Assembly (NCBI GenBank): GCA_963723205.1 | Contig: CAVRQC010000025.1 | Span: 124,001 to 188,000 of the forward strand | From: CAVQBP01 sp963723205 | GTDB lineage: Bacteria; Bacteroidota; Ignavibacteria; Ignavibacteriales; Ignavibacteriaceae | DNA: 64,000 nucleotides | Direction: 5' to 3' | Shown here: piece after piece, positions 45,813 through 53,450 of the stretch | Layout: every line of letters begins with the position of its first letter | How positions within the stretch are numbered: the first letter of the stretch is position 1 | Notes under the pieces: generated by a model | Told to the model about the DNA's origin: nothing | Databases searched by the model: none | What the model saw: the letters and a program-made list of their open reading frames with translations, nothing else | Translations under genes and position numbers: made by a program

Positions 45813-46925
45813 TTAATTGTTAAAAAAAATAATAGGATTTGTTGATTTACTATATCTAAAAACTTTTATGTTATCTCTGTTATTCAGAAAAATTGTCAAT
45901 CTTCTTTCAACTTCATTCAAAGAAGGAAGTTCAGTTTCGTAATGACCTGCATCAATTAAGATAATTTCTCCTTCTGCATCGTGGAAATCATGATACTTAA
46001 TATCTGCTGTTATATAAACATCGGCACCGGATTTAATTGCATCACGGATATATTCTCCGCCTGAGCCTCCGCATACTGCCACTCTTTTTATTTTATCATG
46101 TTTGCCTTTTGTATATCTAAATCCTTTTGCATTTAAATTTTTTGCAATCAATGATAAGAACGCAGGTACAGGCAAATAATCATTAAATTCACCGATGGCA
46201 CCGACACCATAATTACTATTCGGATTTTTTAGCGCATAAATATCAAAAGCCGGTTCTTCATATGGGTGTACTTCTTTTAATACTTCAATTACAGAATTAA
46301 GTTTCCATGAATCCAAGACAACTTCCAATCTGAATTCCTCAACTTTTTCGAAAGTCTCTTTTCCCCCGACTGAAGGATTAGAATATTCGGAACCTTTAAA
46401 ACTGCTTTCTCCTTTAGTTCTAAAACTGCAGGTGCTGTATTCTCCTATCAAACCACAACCAGCCTTAAATAATTCATCTGCAACCCGATCAACATGGCTC
46501 TGCGGAACAAAAACAACTAACTTATATTGATTTGAGTCTGACTTAATAAGAAAATCAATATTCTTTAATCCCAGAGTTTTTGCAAGTTCAAAACTTACAC
46601 CGTTTCTTGTATAATCCAGGTTGGTGTGTTCCGAATAAAGATTAATTTCTTTTTTAATCAGTTTTTCAATTAATTTAGAATTTTTATCTTTTTGCAGGTC
46701 AACTTTTTTTAATGGGTGGAAAAGCAAGGGATGGTGAGAAATGATCAAATTACATTTTTTTTCTATCGCTTCATCAATAACATTTGATGTTAATTCAAGG
46801 CAAAGTAAGATATTATTTATATTTTTATCTGCCGAACCGACTTGCAACCCTACATTATCTTTTTGCCAAGCAATTTCTTTTGGTGCCCATTCTTCCAAGT
46901 TTTTAATAATCTCGCTACATTTCAT
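45813..46925 (-). CDS. Nif3-like dinuclear metal centre protein
   Basis: 370 residues from ATG 46923-46925 (MKCSEIIKNLEEWAPKEIAWQKDNVGLQVG, matching the family N-terminus); an in-frame TTG upstream would place codons inside a terminator hairpin and is rejected. Metal-ligand motifs ISHHPLLFHP, YSEHTNLDYTRNGVS, and the later DAGHYETELPS. A middle insert domain (YKLVVFVPQSHVDRV ... HPYEEPAFDIY) is the PII-like/CutA-like insert of the longer family members. Function of the family is debated. Confidence 0.88.
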   Translation of the reverse strand: MKCSEIIKNLEEWAPKEIAWQKDNVGLQVGSADKNINNILLCLELTSNVIDEAIEKKCNLIISHHPLLFHPLKKVDLQKDKNSKLIEKLIKKEINLYSEHTNLDYTRNGVSFELAKTLGLKNIDFLIKSDSNQYKLVVFVPQSHVDRVADELFKAGCGLIGEYSTCSFRTKGESSFKGSEYSNPSVGGKETFEKVEEFRLEVVLDSWKLNSVIEVLKEVHPYEEPAFDIYALKNPNSNYGVGAIGEFNDYLPVPAFLSLIAKNLNAKGFRYTKGKHDKIKRVAVCGGSGGEYIRDAIKSGADVYITADIKYHDFHDAEGEIILIDAGHYETELPSLNEVERRLTIFLNNRDNIKVFRYSKSTNPIIFFNN

Positions 46926-46927
46926 AC

Positions 46928-46964
46928 AAAAAAAATGCACCCCGAAGTTAATCGGGGTGCATTT
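46928..46964 (-). terminator. Intrinsic terminator directly upstream of the nif3-like start codon
   Basis: Thirteen-base-pair stem (46933-46945 with 46952-46964, core TGCACCCCGA) and a 6-nt loop. On the minus strand it is followed by a run of eight T. The run ends two bases before the start codon at 46925, so any transcript reaching the nif3-like gene from upstream must read through it. Confidence 0.75.
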
Positions 46965-47056
46965 CAAATTTTATAGGTATTTGTAATGATTCACCGAGGA
47001 ATCATATACAAGTCTTAAATATTTTAACTTTACAAAAATTTTTTCAACCATGTTAA
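46928..47056 (-). ncRNA. Candidate small RNA or attenuator leader of the nif3-like gene
   Basis: A complete Bacteroidota-type promoter lies on the minus strand: TTTG at 47093-47090, 20 bases, then TATATTTG at 47069-47062. It predicts a start near 47056. The roughly 130-nt transcript contains a second hairpin (46981-47009, stem TTGTA-ATGATTC / GAATCAT-A-TACAA) and ends in the strong terminator at 46928-46964. Either a stand-alone small RNA or a regulated leader whose readthrough yields nif3-like mRNA. No known Rfam class recognised by eye. Confidence 0.4.
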
Positions 47057-47148
47057 GTTAACAAATATATGCTTTTCACTGCTAACAAACAAATCTATAA
47101 TTTTTAAAAAAATTCCATTTTTGCAACAATTTGAAAGATTAAAAAAGA

Positions 47149-49155
47149 TTAATCTGGTTCTATCCAATTATTATCTTCTTTAATCAGTTCAATTAATGCA
47201 TCAACTGCATTTTTTGCAGGTATATTCCGTTTAACTATATCTTTTTCTCTGTATAAGGTGATCTTCCCCACACCCGAACCAACATATCCATAATCTGCAT
47301 CTGCCATTTCACCCGGACCGTTAACAATACATCCCATGATTGCAATTTTAACTCCTTTTAAATGCCCTGTCCTTTTTCTTATCATTTCAGTTGTTTCCTG
47401 AAGATCAAAAAGAGTTCTTCCACAGGAAGGACATGCAATATATTCAGTTTTTGAAATTCTTACTCTTGCTGCCTGCAAAATTCCGAAAAGGATCCTATTA
47501 ATTATTTTTTCAATGGATTCACTTTTAACAAAGCTTCTAACCAGAGAATCTTTATTAGAATTATTATTGTTTTCATTAATATTATTGCTCTTAGTCCAGA
47601 CTCCATCACCATAACCATCGATTAATAAAGAACCTAAATCTGTAGAACTAAAGAGCATCAATTGTTCTGATGTAATACCGGAATAATTTCTCTTTATAAT
47701 AACAGGATTTATAATTTCATTCCTGATTAAATCAAAAAGTACTCTCCTCTGTTCAGCCATTCCATGAATATTGCTTGTTTCAAGTATTAAAACAACTGTA
47801 TTATCATTTTTTATTTGATTGATGAATTCATCAGTTATTTTATTTATATCAAACAAAACAAAATTAATCCGGCCGGACTTTTCTTTTGCATGTAAATATC
47901 CATCAGTACTAAATAACGGAATCTTATTCGATTTATCATTAAGACTTAACCAATAATCAAAATTATAAACCGGATATAACCCGTTCGGTATATCAAATGG
48001 AATATCTTTATTCCCAAGGTAAATAATATCCGGAGCATTATCGCTCATATTCCATTTGTCAGTTTCAGAATTGTAAAAATAACCTATATCTTCAAGATCT
48101 TTCTGACTATTAATATCTCTTAAACTGTAATCACTCATTACCTGCGGAACATTGTTTCCACCAATAAATCCAACCTGAAAGGAGTGTCTTTTTTCATATT
48201 CAAAGGGATTAAATGGAGGAACTTCAATAGATTTTATAGGTTTATGTTTTTCTCTTCCTTTATACCTGTTTACAAGAGTAACTGCAACAGGAGCTTCATA
48301 TTCGGGGTCTTCAGTTAATGAAACCCTAACCGTATCACCAAGACCATCTTCAAGCAATGTTCCGATACCTAAGGCAGATTTAATCCTGCCATCTTCACCT
48401 CCACCAGCCTCGGTAACACCAAGATGAAGCGGATAATTCATTCCCTCTTCTTCCATTTTATTTACTAAAAGTCTGTAAGCCTGAACCATAACCTGAGGAT
48501 TACTCGCTTTCATAGAAAGAATGATGTTACGATAATTTAAGTCTTCACAAATCCTTACAAATTCAAGAGCTGATTCAACCATACCAAGAGGAGTATCACC
48601 ATACCTGCTCATAATCCTGTCTGAAAGAGAACCATGATTGGTTCCGATTCTCATTGCAGTTCCATATTCTTTACAGATTTTAACAAGCGGAGTAAATTTT
48701 TCTCTTATTCTTTCAAGCTCTGAGATATATGTATCATCAGTATACTCTATAGTCTGAAATTTTTTTCTATCGGCATAATTACCAGGATTAACTCTTACTT
48801 TTTCAACAATCCTGGCAGCAATTTCAGCAGCATTCGGAGTAAAATGAATATCTGCAATAAGCGGAACATTATATCCGCGGTCGCGCAAATTTTTTTTTAT
48901 ATTTTGTAAATTTTGTGCTTCAAGCTTACTAGGAGCAGTAATTCTAACATAATCACAGCCTGATTCAACCATCCGTATAGTTTGTTCAACAGTTGCTTTT
49001 GTATCCATAGTGTCAGTTATGGTCATGGATTGAATTCTTATAGGATTATTACCACCGCAAGGGATATCACCGATATAGACTTCTTTTGTTTTATACTTTG
49101 AATATTCTGTTAGACTATTGCAAAATTTTCTTGTCTTATTGATTGCTGCATACAT
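47149..49155 (-). CDS. ispG: 4-hydroxy-3-methylbut-2-enyl diphosphate synthase, long form
   Basis: 668 residues, the three-domain form found in Bacteroidota, Chlamydiae and plants. TIM barrel with VYIGDIPCGGNNPIRIQSMTITDT and PLIADIHF, an inserted middle domain (about 300-560) of low conservation, and the C-terminal 4Fe-4S domain with IACPSCGRTLFDLQ (two Cys) and IMGCIVNGPGEMADADYGYVG (third Cys and Glu ligand). Works in the MEP isoprenoid pathway; dxr, the first committed enzyme, is at 61080-62222. Confidence 0.95.
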   Translation of the reverse strand: MYAAINKTRKFCNSLTEYSKYKTKEVYIGDIPCGGNNPIRIQSMTITDTMDTKATVEQTIRMVESGCDYVRITAPSKLEAQNLQNIKKNLRDRGYNVPLIADIHFTPNAAEIAARIVEKVRVNPGNYADRKKFQTIEYTDDTYISELERIREKFTPLVKICKEYGTAMRIGTNHGSLSDRIMSRYGDTPLGMVESALEFVRICEDLNYRNIILSMKASNPQVMVQAYRLLVNKMEEEGMNYPLHLGVTEAGGGEDGRIKSALGIGTLLEDGLGDTVRVSLTEDPEYEAPVAVTLVNRYKGREKHKPIKSIEVPPFNPFEYEKRHSFQVGFIGGNNVPQVMSDYSLRDINSQKDLEDIGYFYNSETDKWNMSDNAPDIIYLGNKDIPFDIPNGLYPVYNFDYWLSLNDKSNKIPLFSTDGYLHAKEKSGRINFVLFDINKITDEFINQIKNDNTVVLILETSNIHGMAEQRRVLFDLIRNEIINPVIIKRNYSGITSEQLMLFSSTDLGSLLIDGYGDGVWTKSNNINENNNNSNKDSLVRSFVKSESIEKIINRILFGILQAARVRISKTEYIACPSCGRTLFDLQETTEMIRKRTGHLKGVKIAIMGCIVNGPGEMADADYGYVGSGVGKITLYREKDIVKRNIPAKNAVDALIELIKEDNNWIEPD

Positions 49156-49422
49156 ATTAATTAAATGCTTATTTCTATTTTATTCAGGTTAAATATAATA
49201 AATTGTTTTGATGCAAAGAAAGACTCTATTCAGGTTGTGTGAATTCAGTTTAGATAAAAGATTAATCGATAAAATTATTCATTTTAAAATTTGACAACTA
49301 TGATCAATTCTCCATATTTTTCATGCATAATTTCCTTTCGATCTTAAAATTCCAGAAATTGTTCATTTAACTGTTCGCAATAGTTCTCTTAAATATTTAT
49401 TATTTATTTAAAAGAGGTATAT

Positions 49423-49922
49423 ATGCTTACTGCTAATAGAACTCTGCTCGTCTTAGTCTATTTCATGTTATCAATTTCATTTCCCATTTTGTCACAAGAT
49501 ATGGATGAAATGAAGAAAAATATTGATGACTGGAACAATCAATAATCAGAAGCACTAGTAAAAGGAGATAGTGAGAAAATATTATCTTTTTATGCAGATG
49601 ATATTATTTCATTGCCAAGCTATCAGCTCATGATGGAGAGTAAAAATGCTTTGAAGAATGCAATGATGATGGATGCCAGTTCCGGAAACAAGTTTACTCA
49701 ATTCCAAATGACTTCTAAGAAATTGCTTTACGGGGGAAATCTTCTGTAGATGTCGGGACTTACGAACTCAGCATGGATATACAAGAAATGGATGAACCTT
49801 ATAATGATCGGGGTAAATATGTTACTATTTATGAAAAACAGGAAGACAGAATCTGGAAAATATAAGTAGATACCTGGAATTCAGATAACAATCCATGGAT
49901 GAACAGTGAAGATATGGAATAA
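49423..49922 (+). pseudogene. Decayed DUF4440/SnoaL-like secreted protein gene
   Basis: Starts with a signal peptide (MLTANRTLLVLVYFMLSISF ... LSQ) at ATG 49423. An in-frame TAA interrupts it at 49543-49545 (after DDWNNQ), a frameshift lies near 49738-49743 (after KKLLYGG, resuming as SVDVGTYELSMD), and another TAA is at 49863-49865 (after EDRIWKI, resuming as VDTWNSDNNPWM). The joined reading has the pattern of NTF2-like DUF4440 proteins (IFSFYADDIISLPSY-type start, GTYELS, RIWKI.VDTWNSD). Three separate lesions argue for real decay rather than one sequencing error. Confidence 0.75.
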
Positions 49923-50203
49923 GAAAAAAATGATTTAAAATAAAATTCAATTGGGGAGGGTAATAAATTTCCAAGAATATTTATTATTCTTTCAATTTTT
50001 ATGCACCTTATAAAACAATTAAAAATAAAAATCTAATCTACTCTGATCTGAATTCACCCTTTTTCGGTTACCTTCCGATCAAAAATAGTTGGAAATAAAT
50101 TAAAAAACATTAATCAATAATTAAGCTTCCTTTAATCTACTGAATATATATTTACCCTGTCAGACTGAAAATACATTTTTAAAAAATAACCATTAAGGGA
50201 AAA

Positions 50204-50530
50204 ATGAAAATCCGTTTAATTGCTTTAACAATCGTTCTTTCTCTTGTTGTTTTGGGCATGGGAAATACATCTTATGCTAAAGGTAAGACGACTAAAAAAG
50301 CTCAAACAACTCATGTAGTAAAGAAAAATACTACTGTTAAAACTGCAGATATGCATAAGAAAGAAACCTCAGCAACAAAAAGCAAAAAAGAGGCTGCATC
50401 TGCAAAACATCACAAATTTCATAAAATGACCAAATCCTCAAAGACTTGGAAAAGATCTCATAAAGCAACCACAAAAACAAGTAAAGCTTCGACAAAACCA
50501 AACAAACAGACCCCAAAATCTGCAAAATAA
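50204..50530 (+). CDS. Small basic, Lys/Thr-rich secreted protein
   Basis: 108 residues. Signal peptide 1-25 (VVLGMGNTSYA), then a low-complexity body made of Lys, Thr, Ser, Ala and His with an estimated strongly basic charge (repeated KTTKKA, TSKAST, KKETSATK). No recognisable fold. It is followed by a strong terminator, so it is a single-gene unit upstream of the OmpR/CusS-type pair. Possibly a periplasmic polycation that binds DNA, polyphosphate or envelope anions; this is a guess. Confidence 0.65.
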   Translation: MKIRLIALTIVLSLVVLGMGNTSYAKGKTTKKAQTTHVVKKNTTVKTADMHKKETSATKSKKEAASAKHHKFHKMTKSSKTWKRSHKATTKTSKASTKPNKQTPKSAK

Positions 50531-50556
50531 TTTAACTTGTTTTTCTTTATGAGAAT

Positions 50557-50586
50557 GGGAGAGTTTTTAACTCTCCTTTTTTTTTT
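50557..50586 (+). terminator. Intrinsic terminator after the Lys-rich protein gene
   Basis: Stem GGAGAG / CTCTCC with loop TTTTTAA followed by ten T. The next gene's GTG start is only 13 bp beyond, so the regulator may need its own start within or after this structure or some readthrough. Confidence 0.8.
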
Positions 50587-50598
50587 AATTTTACATTT

Positions 50599-51270
50599 GT
50601 GAGAATTTTAGTTGTTGAAGATGAAAAGAAAGTTGCTTCTTTCATTAAAAAAGGTTTGGAAGAAGAGTATTATTCCGTCGATACCGCATTTGACGGCAAA
50701 GAAGGATTTCGCCTTGCATTAAATGAAGAATATGATTTAATAATTCTTGATGTAATGCTGCCATATAAAGACGGATTCACACTTTTAAAAGAACTGCGCT
50801 CGAATAACGTTCAAACTCCCGTATTGTTTTTAACAGCTAAGAACTCTTTAACAGATAAAATTGAAGGATTGAACATAGGTGCCGATGATTATTTAACAAA
50901 ACCTTTCTCTTTTGAAGAACTGGTTGCCCGGGTTAGAGCACTCCTTAGGCGAATATCCGTAAGTAAAACTACCGATCTCAAAGCCGGCGATTTGATCCTG
51001 GATACTCAATCACACAAAGTTATAAGAAACAATAACGAAATTACTTTAACGCCAAAGGAATATGCCATACTGGAATATTTAATAAGAAATAAAAACAAAA
51101 TCATTTCTCGAACTATTCTTACCGAACATGTCTACGATTATCATTTTGACACTGATACAAATGTAATTGATGTTTATATTAACAAACTGCGAAATAAAAT
51201 TGATAAAGGATTTGAAAAACAGCTCCTGAATACCGTAAGAGGTATAGGATACATGATAAAGGATGAATGA
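50599..51270 (+). CDS. OmpR/PhoB-type response regulator (CusR-like)
   Basis: 223 residues, GTG start. Receiver domain with VVEDEKKV, phospho-acceptor in LIILDVMLP and Lys in YLTKPFSFEEL. Winged-helix DNA-binding domain at about 125-223 (LTPKEYAILEYLIRNKNKIISRTILTEHVYDYHFDTDTNVIDVYINKLRNKI, then VRGIGYMI). Pairs with the kinase starting 82 bp downstream. Similarity to metal-responsive CusR is in overall pattern only. Confidence 0.9.
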   Translation: MRILVVEDEKKVASFIKKGLEEEYYSVDTAFDGKEGFRLALNEEYDLIILDVMLPYKDGFTLLKELRSNNVQTPVLFLTAKNSLTDKIEGLNIGADDYLTKPFSFEELVARVRALLRRISVSKTTDLKAGDLILDTQSHKVIRNNNEITLTPKEYAILEYLIRNKNKIISRTILTEHVYDYHFDTDTNVIDVYINKLRNKIDKGFEKQLLNTVRGIGYMIKDE

Positions 51271-51352
51271 CATATTAAATTTTAATGCCATTACCGATAT
51301 AGTCAATTTTTTTCGAAAAACTTAAAAATATCTCCCTTTTATAACACAACAT

Positions 51353-52783
51353 ATGATTGAGAATCTTAAATCTTATATTAGAACTACCCGCTTTAAAACT
51401 ACACTATGGTATTCTTTATTATTTCTTTTATTGGAGATTGTTATCGGCATACTGGTTTATTTTTATTTGGGGGACAGTATGTATCGTCAGTTGGATACTT
51501 CTTTAGGAAGACAGGCTAAATCAATTTACGAATTTGTACAGGATAAAAAATTCAATCTCCAGCATTTTCAACCCGATTCTGTTTATGCATCTCAAGAGGA
51601 CTTTGTTTATGATCTTATTTTTGATGCAGTCATTTTGAATCCAAGGAATACTTTTGTCCAGGTAAAGTTAAATGATCATTCAATCTTTAAAACAGAAAAT
51701 TTAAGGAACCATTCAATAAATATTTCAAATACGGAAAGTAATAATGTTGAAATGGATACATTTTCTGATACGACTTTATCGGATTATAAAATGAGAGCTG
51801 CGGTTTTAAATAAAGACCAATATAATATTATTGTTGCATTTCCGTTATATCATATAAGTGAAACACTATCGAGCCTTGTAGAGATATTTATTATTATTGC
51901 TCCTGTATTCTTTTTATTTTCAATTTTAGGCGGTTATATTATCTCCGCTAAATCATTATCAAGAATAGATTATATAATTAAAAAGACTGAAGAAATCACC
52001 ACTCAAAATTTAGAAGAAAAAATTGAAGGGGAAGAATTTAGGGATGAATACGGACGTCTTGTAAAAAAGATGAATGAAATGATACTCCGTATAAAAAATT
52101 CGATTCAATATATGAACCAGTTTTCCATTTCAGCATCGCATGAATTAAAGACACCCCTTACTATTTTAAGGGGGGAAATTGAAATTGCTTTAAGGTCACC
52201 CAAAACTCCCGAAGAATACAGGAAGATACTTATTAGTAATTATGAAGAAACTTTAAGATTAATAAGCATTGTTGATAAATTATTCTTTATATCAAAATTT
52301 GATCATTCACTAATAAGGCTTAATAAAGAAAGAATTAAACTTAACCAATTTTTGAATGAAGTAGTGTCGCCTTTAAAAAATTTGGGTAAAGAAAAGAATA
52401 TCAGTCTATCAACGGATTTGAGTTCGGATGTTTATGTAGAGATAGATAGTGAGCTAATAAGGTCGGCTCTTACAAACTTGGTAGAAAATGCCGTTAAATA
52501 CGGGTATGAAAACCATACGTTAATTATAAAAACCGAATTAATGAATAATAAGAAAATTAAAATATCCGTTATTAATCAAGGAGAAGGAATAACTGCCGAT
52601 GTATTACCCAAAATATTTGACAGGTTTTATAGAATTGAATCATCGAGAAACCGCGGTACTGGAGGTGTAGGTTTAGGTTTATCCGTTGTCAAATCAATAA
52701 TAAACTGGCATGATGGAGAAGTTAATGTCATTTCGGAACCGGGAAAGGAAACAGAGTTTTATTTTATTCTAAATACTGTTTAA
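51353..52783 (+). CDS. Sensor histidine kinase with HAMP domain (CusS-like)
   Basis: 476 residues. Two membrane helices (about 18-40 and 177-198) flank a periplasmic region of about 135 residues without a recognisable ligand domain. HAMP at about 200-250, HisKA with phospho-His in SISASHELKTPLTILRGE (about 263), and HATPase motifs NLVENAVKYG, FDRFYRIESSRNRGTGGVGLGLSVV. Partner of the regulator upstream. Signal unknown. Confidence 0.9.
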   Translation: MIENLKSYIRTTRFKTTLWYSLLFLLLEIVIGILVYFYLGDSMYRQLDTSLGRQAKSIYEFVQDKKFNLQHFQPDSVYASQEDFVYDLIFDAVILNPRNTFVQVKLNDHSIFKTENLRNHSINISNTESNNVEMDTFSDTTLSDYKMRAAVLNKDQYNIIVAFPLYHISETLSSLVEIFIIIAPVFFLFSILGGYIISAKSLSRIDYIIKKTEEITTQNLEEKIEGEEFRDEYGRLVKKMNEMILRIKNSIQYMNQFSISASHELKTPLTILRGEIEIALRSPKTPEEYRKILISNYEETLRLISIVDKLFFISKFDHSLIRLNKERIKLNQFLNEVVSPLKNLGKEKNISLSTDLSSDVYVEIDSELIRSALTNLVENAVKYGYENHTLIIKTELMNNKKIKISVINQGEGITADVLPKIFDRFYRIESSRNRGTGGVGLGLSVVKSIINWHDGEVNVISEPGKETEFYFILNTV

Positions 52784-52882
52784 ATACCTACTTTGCTTCG
52801 GCAGTTTACATACAAAACAAAAGTGTCTTTCTAATTATATTAAATTTATTTACATTATTGTAGTATTTTACGGGGAGGTAAT

Positions 52883-53323
52883 ATGAATGCAGTAGTAAAA
52901 CTCGAATCATGGGCAGATCGCCATCACCCAAAATGGATTGATATATTGAGAGTTGTTCTTGGCATCATCTTTATAATTAAAGGTGTTGCTCTAATTGAAC
53001 ACAGAGAACAAGTAATCATGATGATGGAAAAAAGCAATATAGACCTTTTCACTTTCAGCTTATCTTCTCAATATGTTATTGCTTTTGATTTAGCCGGAGG
53101 ATTGTTTATCGCTATTGGACTTTTAACAAGATTAATTGTTTTATTCCAGCTGCCGATAGTGGTTCTGTCGATCATCTTTATAGATTATCATCAGAATTTG
53201 TTTGCTTTAAATTCAGAGTTAGGGTATTTAATTCTTATCCTGGCTTTGGTTATATTTTTTCTTTTTTATGGTTCAGGTCCTATTTCTGTAGATAACTATA
53301 TCTCAAAGCGGAAAGAAAAGTAG
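52883..53323 (+). CDS. DoxX family membrane protein
   Basis: 146 residues, four membrane helices (about 20-38, 64-82, 87-105, 110-130). The N-terminal IDILRVVLGIIFIIKG and the GGLFIAIGLLTRL segment are typical of DoxX/DoxD-like proteins. ATG preceded by GGGGAGGTAAT. Lies after the two-component pair and may be controlled by it; function of the group is poorly defined. Confidence 0.8.
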   Translation: MNAVVKLESWADRHHPKWIDILRVVLGIIFIIKGVALIEHREQVIMMMEKSNIDLFTFSLSSQYVIAFDLAGGLFIAIGLLTRLIVLFQLPIVVLSIIFIDYHQNLFALNSELGYLILILALVIFFLFYGSGPISVDNYISKRKEK

Positions 53324-53450
53324 AGCATTATTTCAAAATAAGACAGATTATTTTTTAATGAAATAATTTATTCTTATATATTAGGGATAAATATTATCAT
53401 TATGAAAAGTACTCTGCTTCATTTTTATTCAAAAACAAAAGTAAATTACC

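Noticed and set aside
46926..46967. N-terminal extension of the nif3-like protein through the hairpin
   Set aside because: It would need a TTG start and encode a terminator hairpin. The family N-terminus matches the ATG at 46925.
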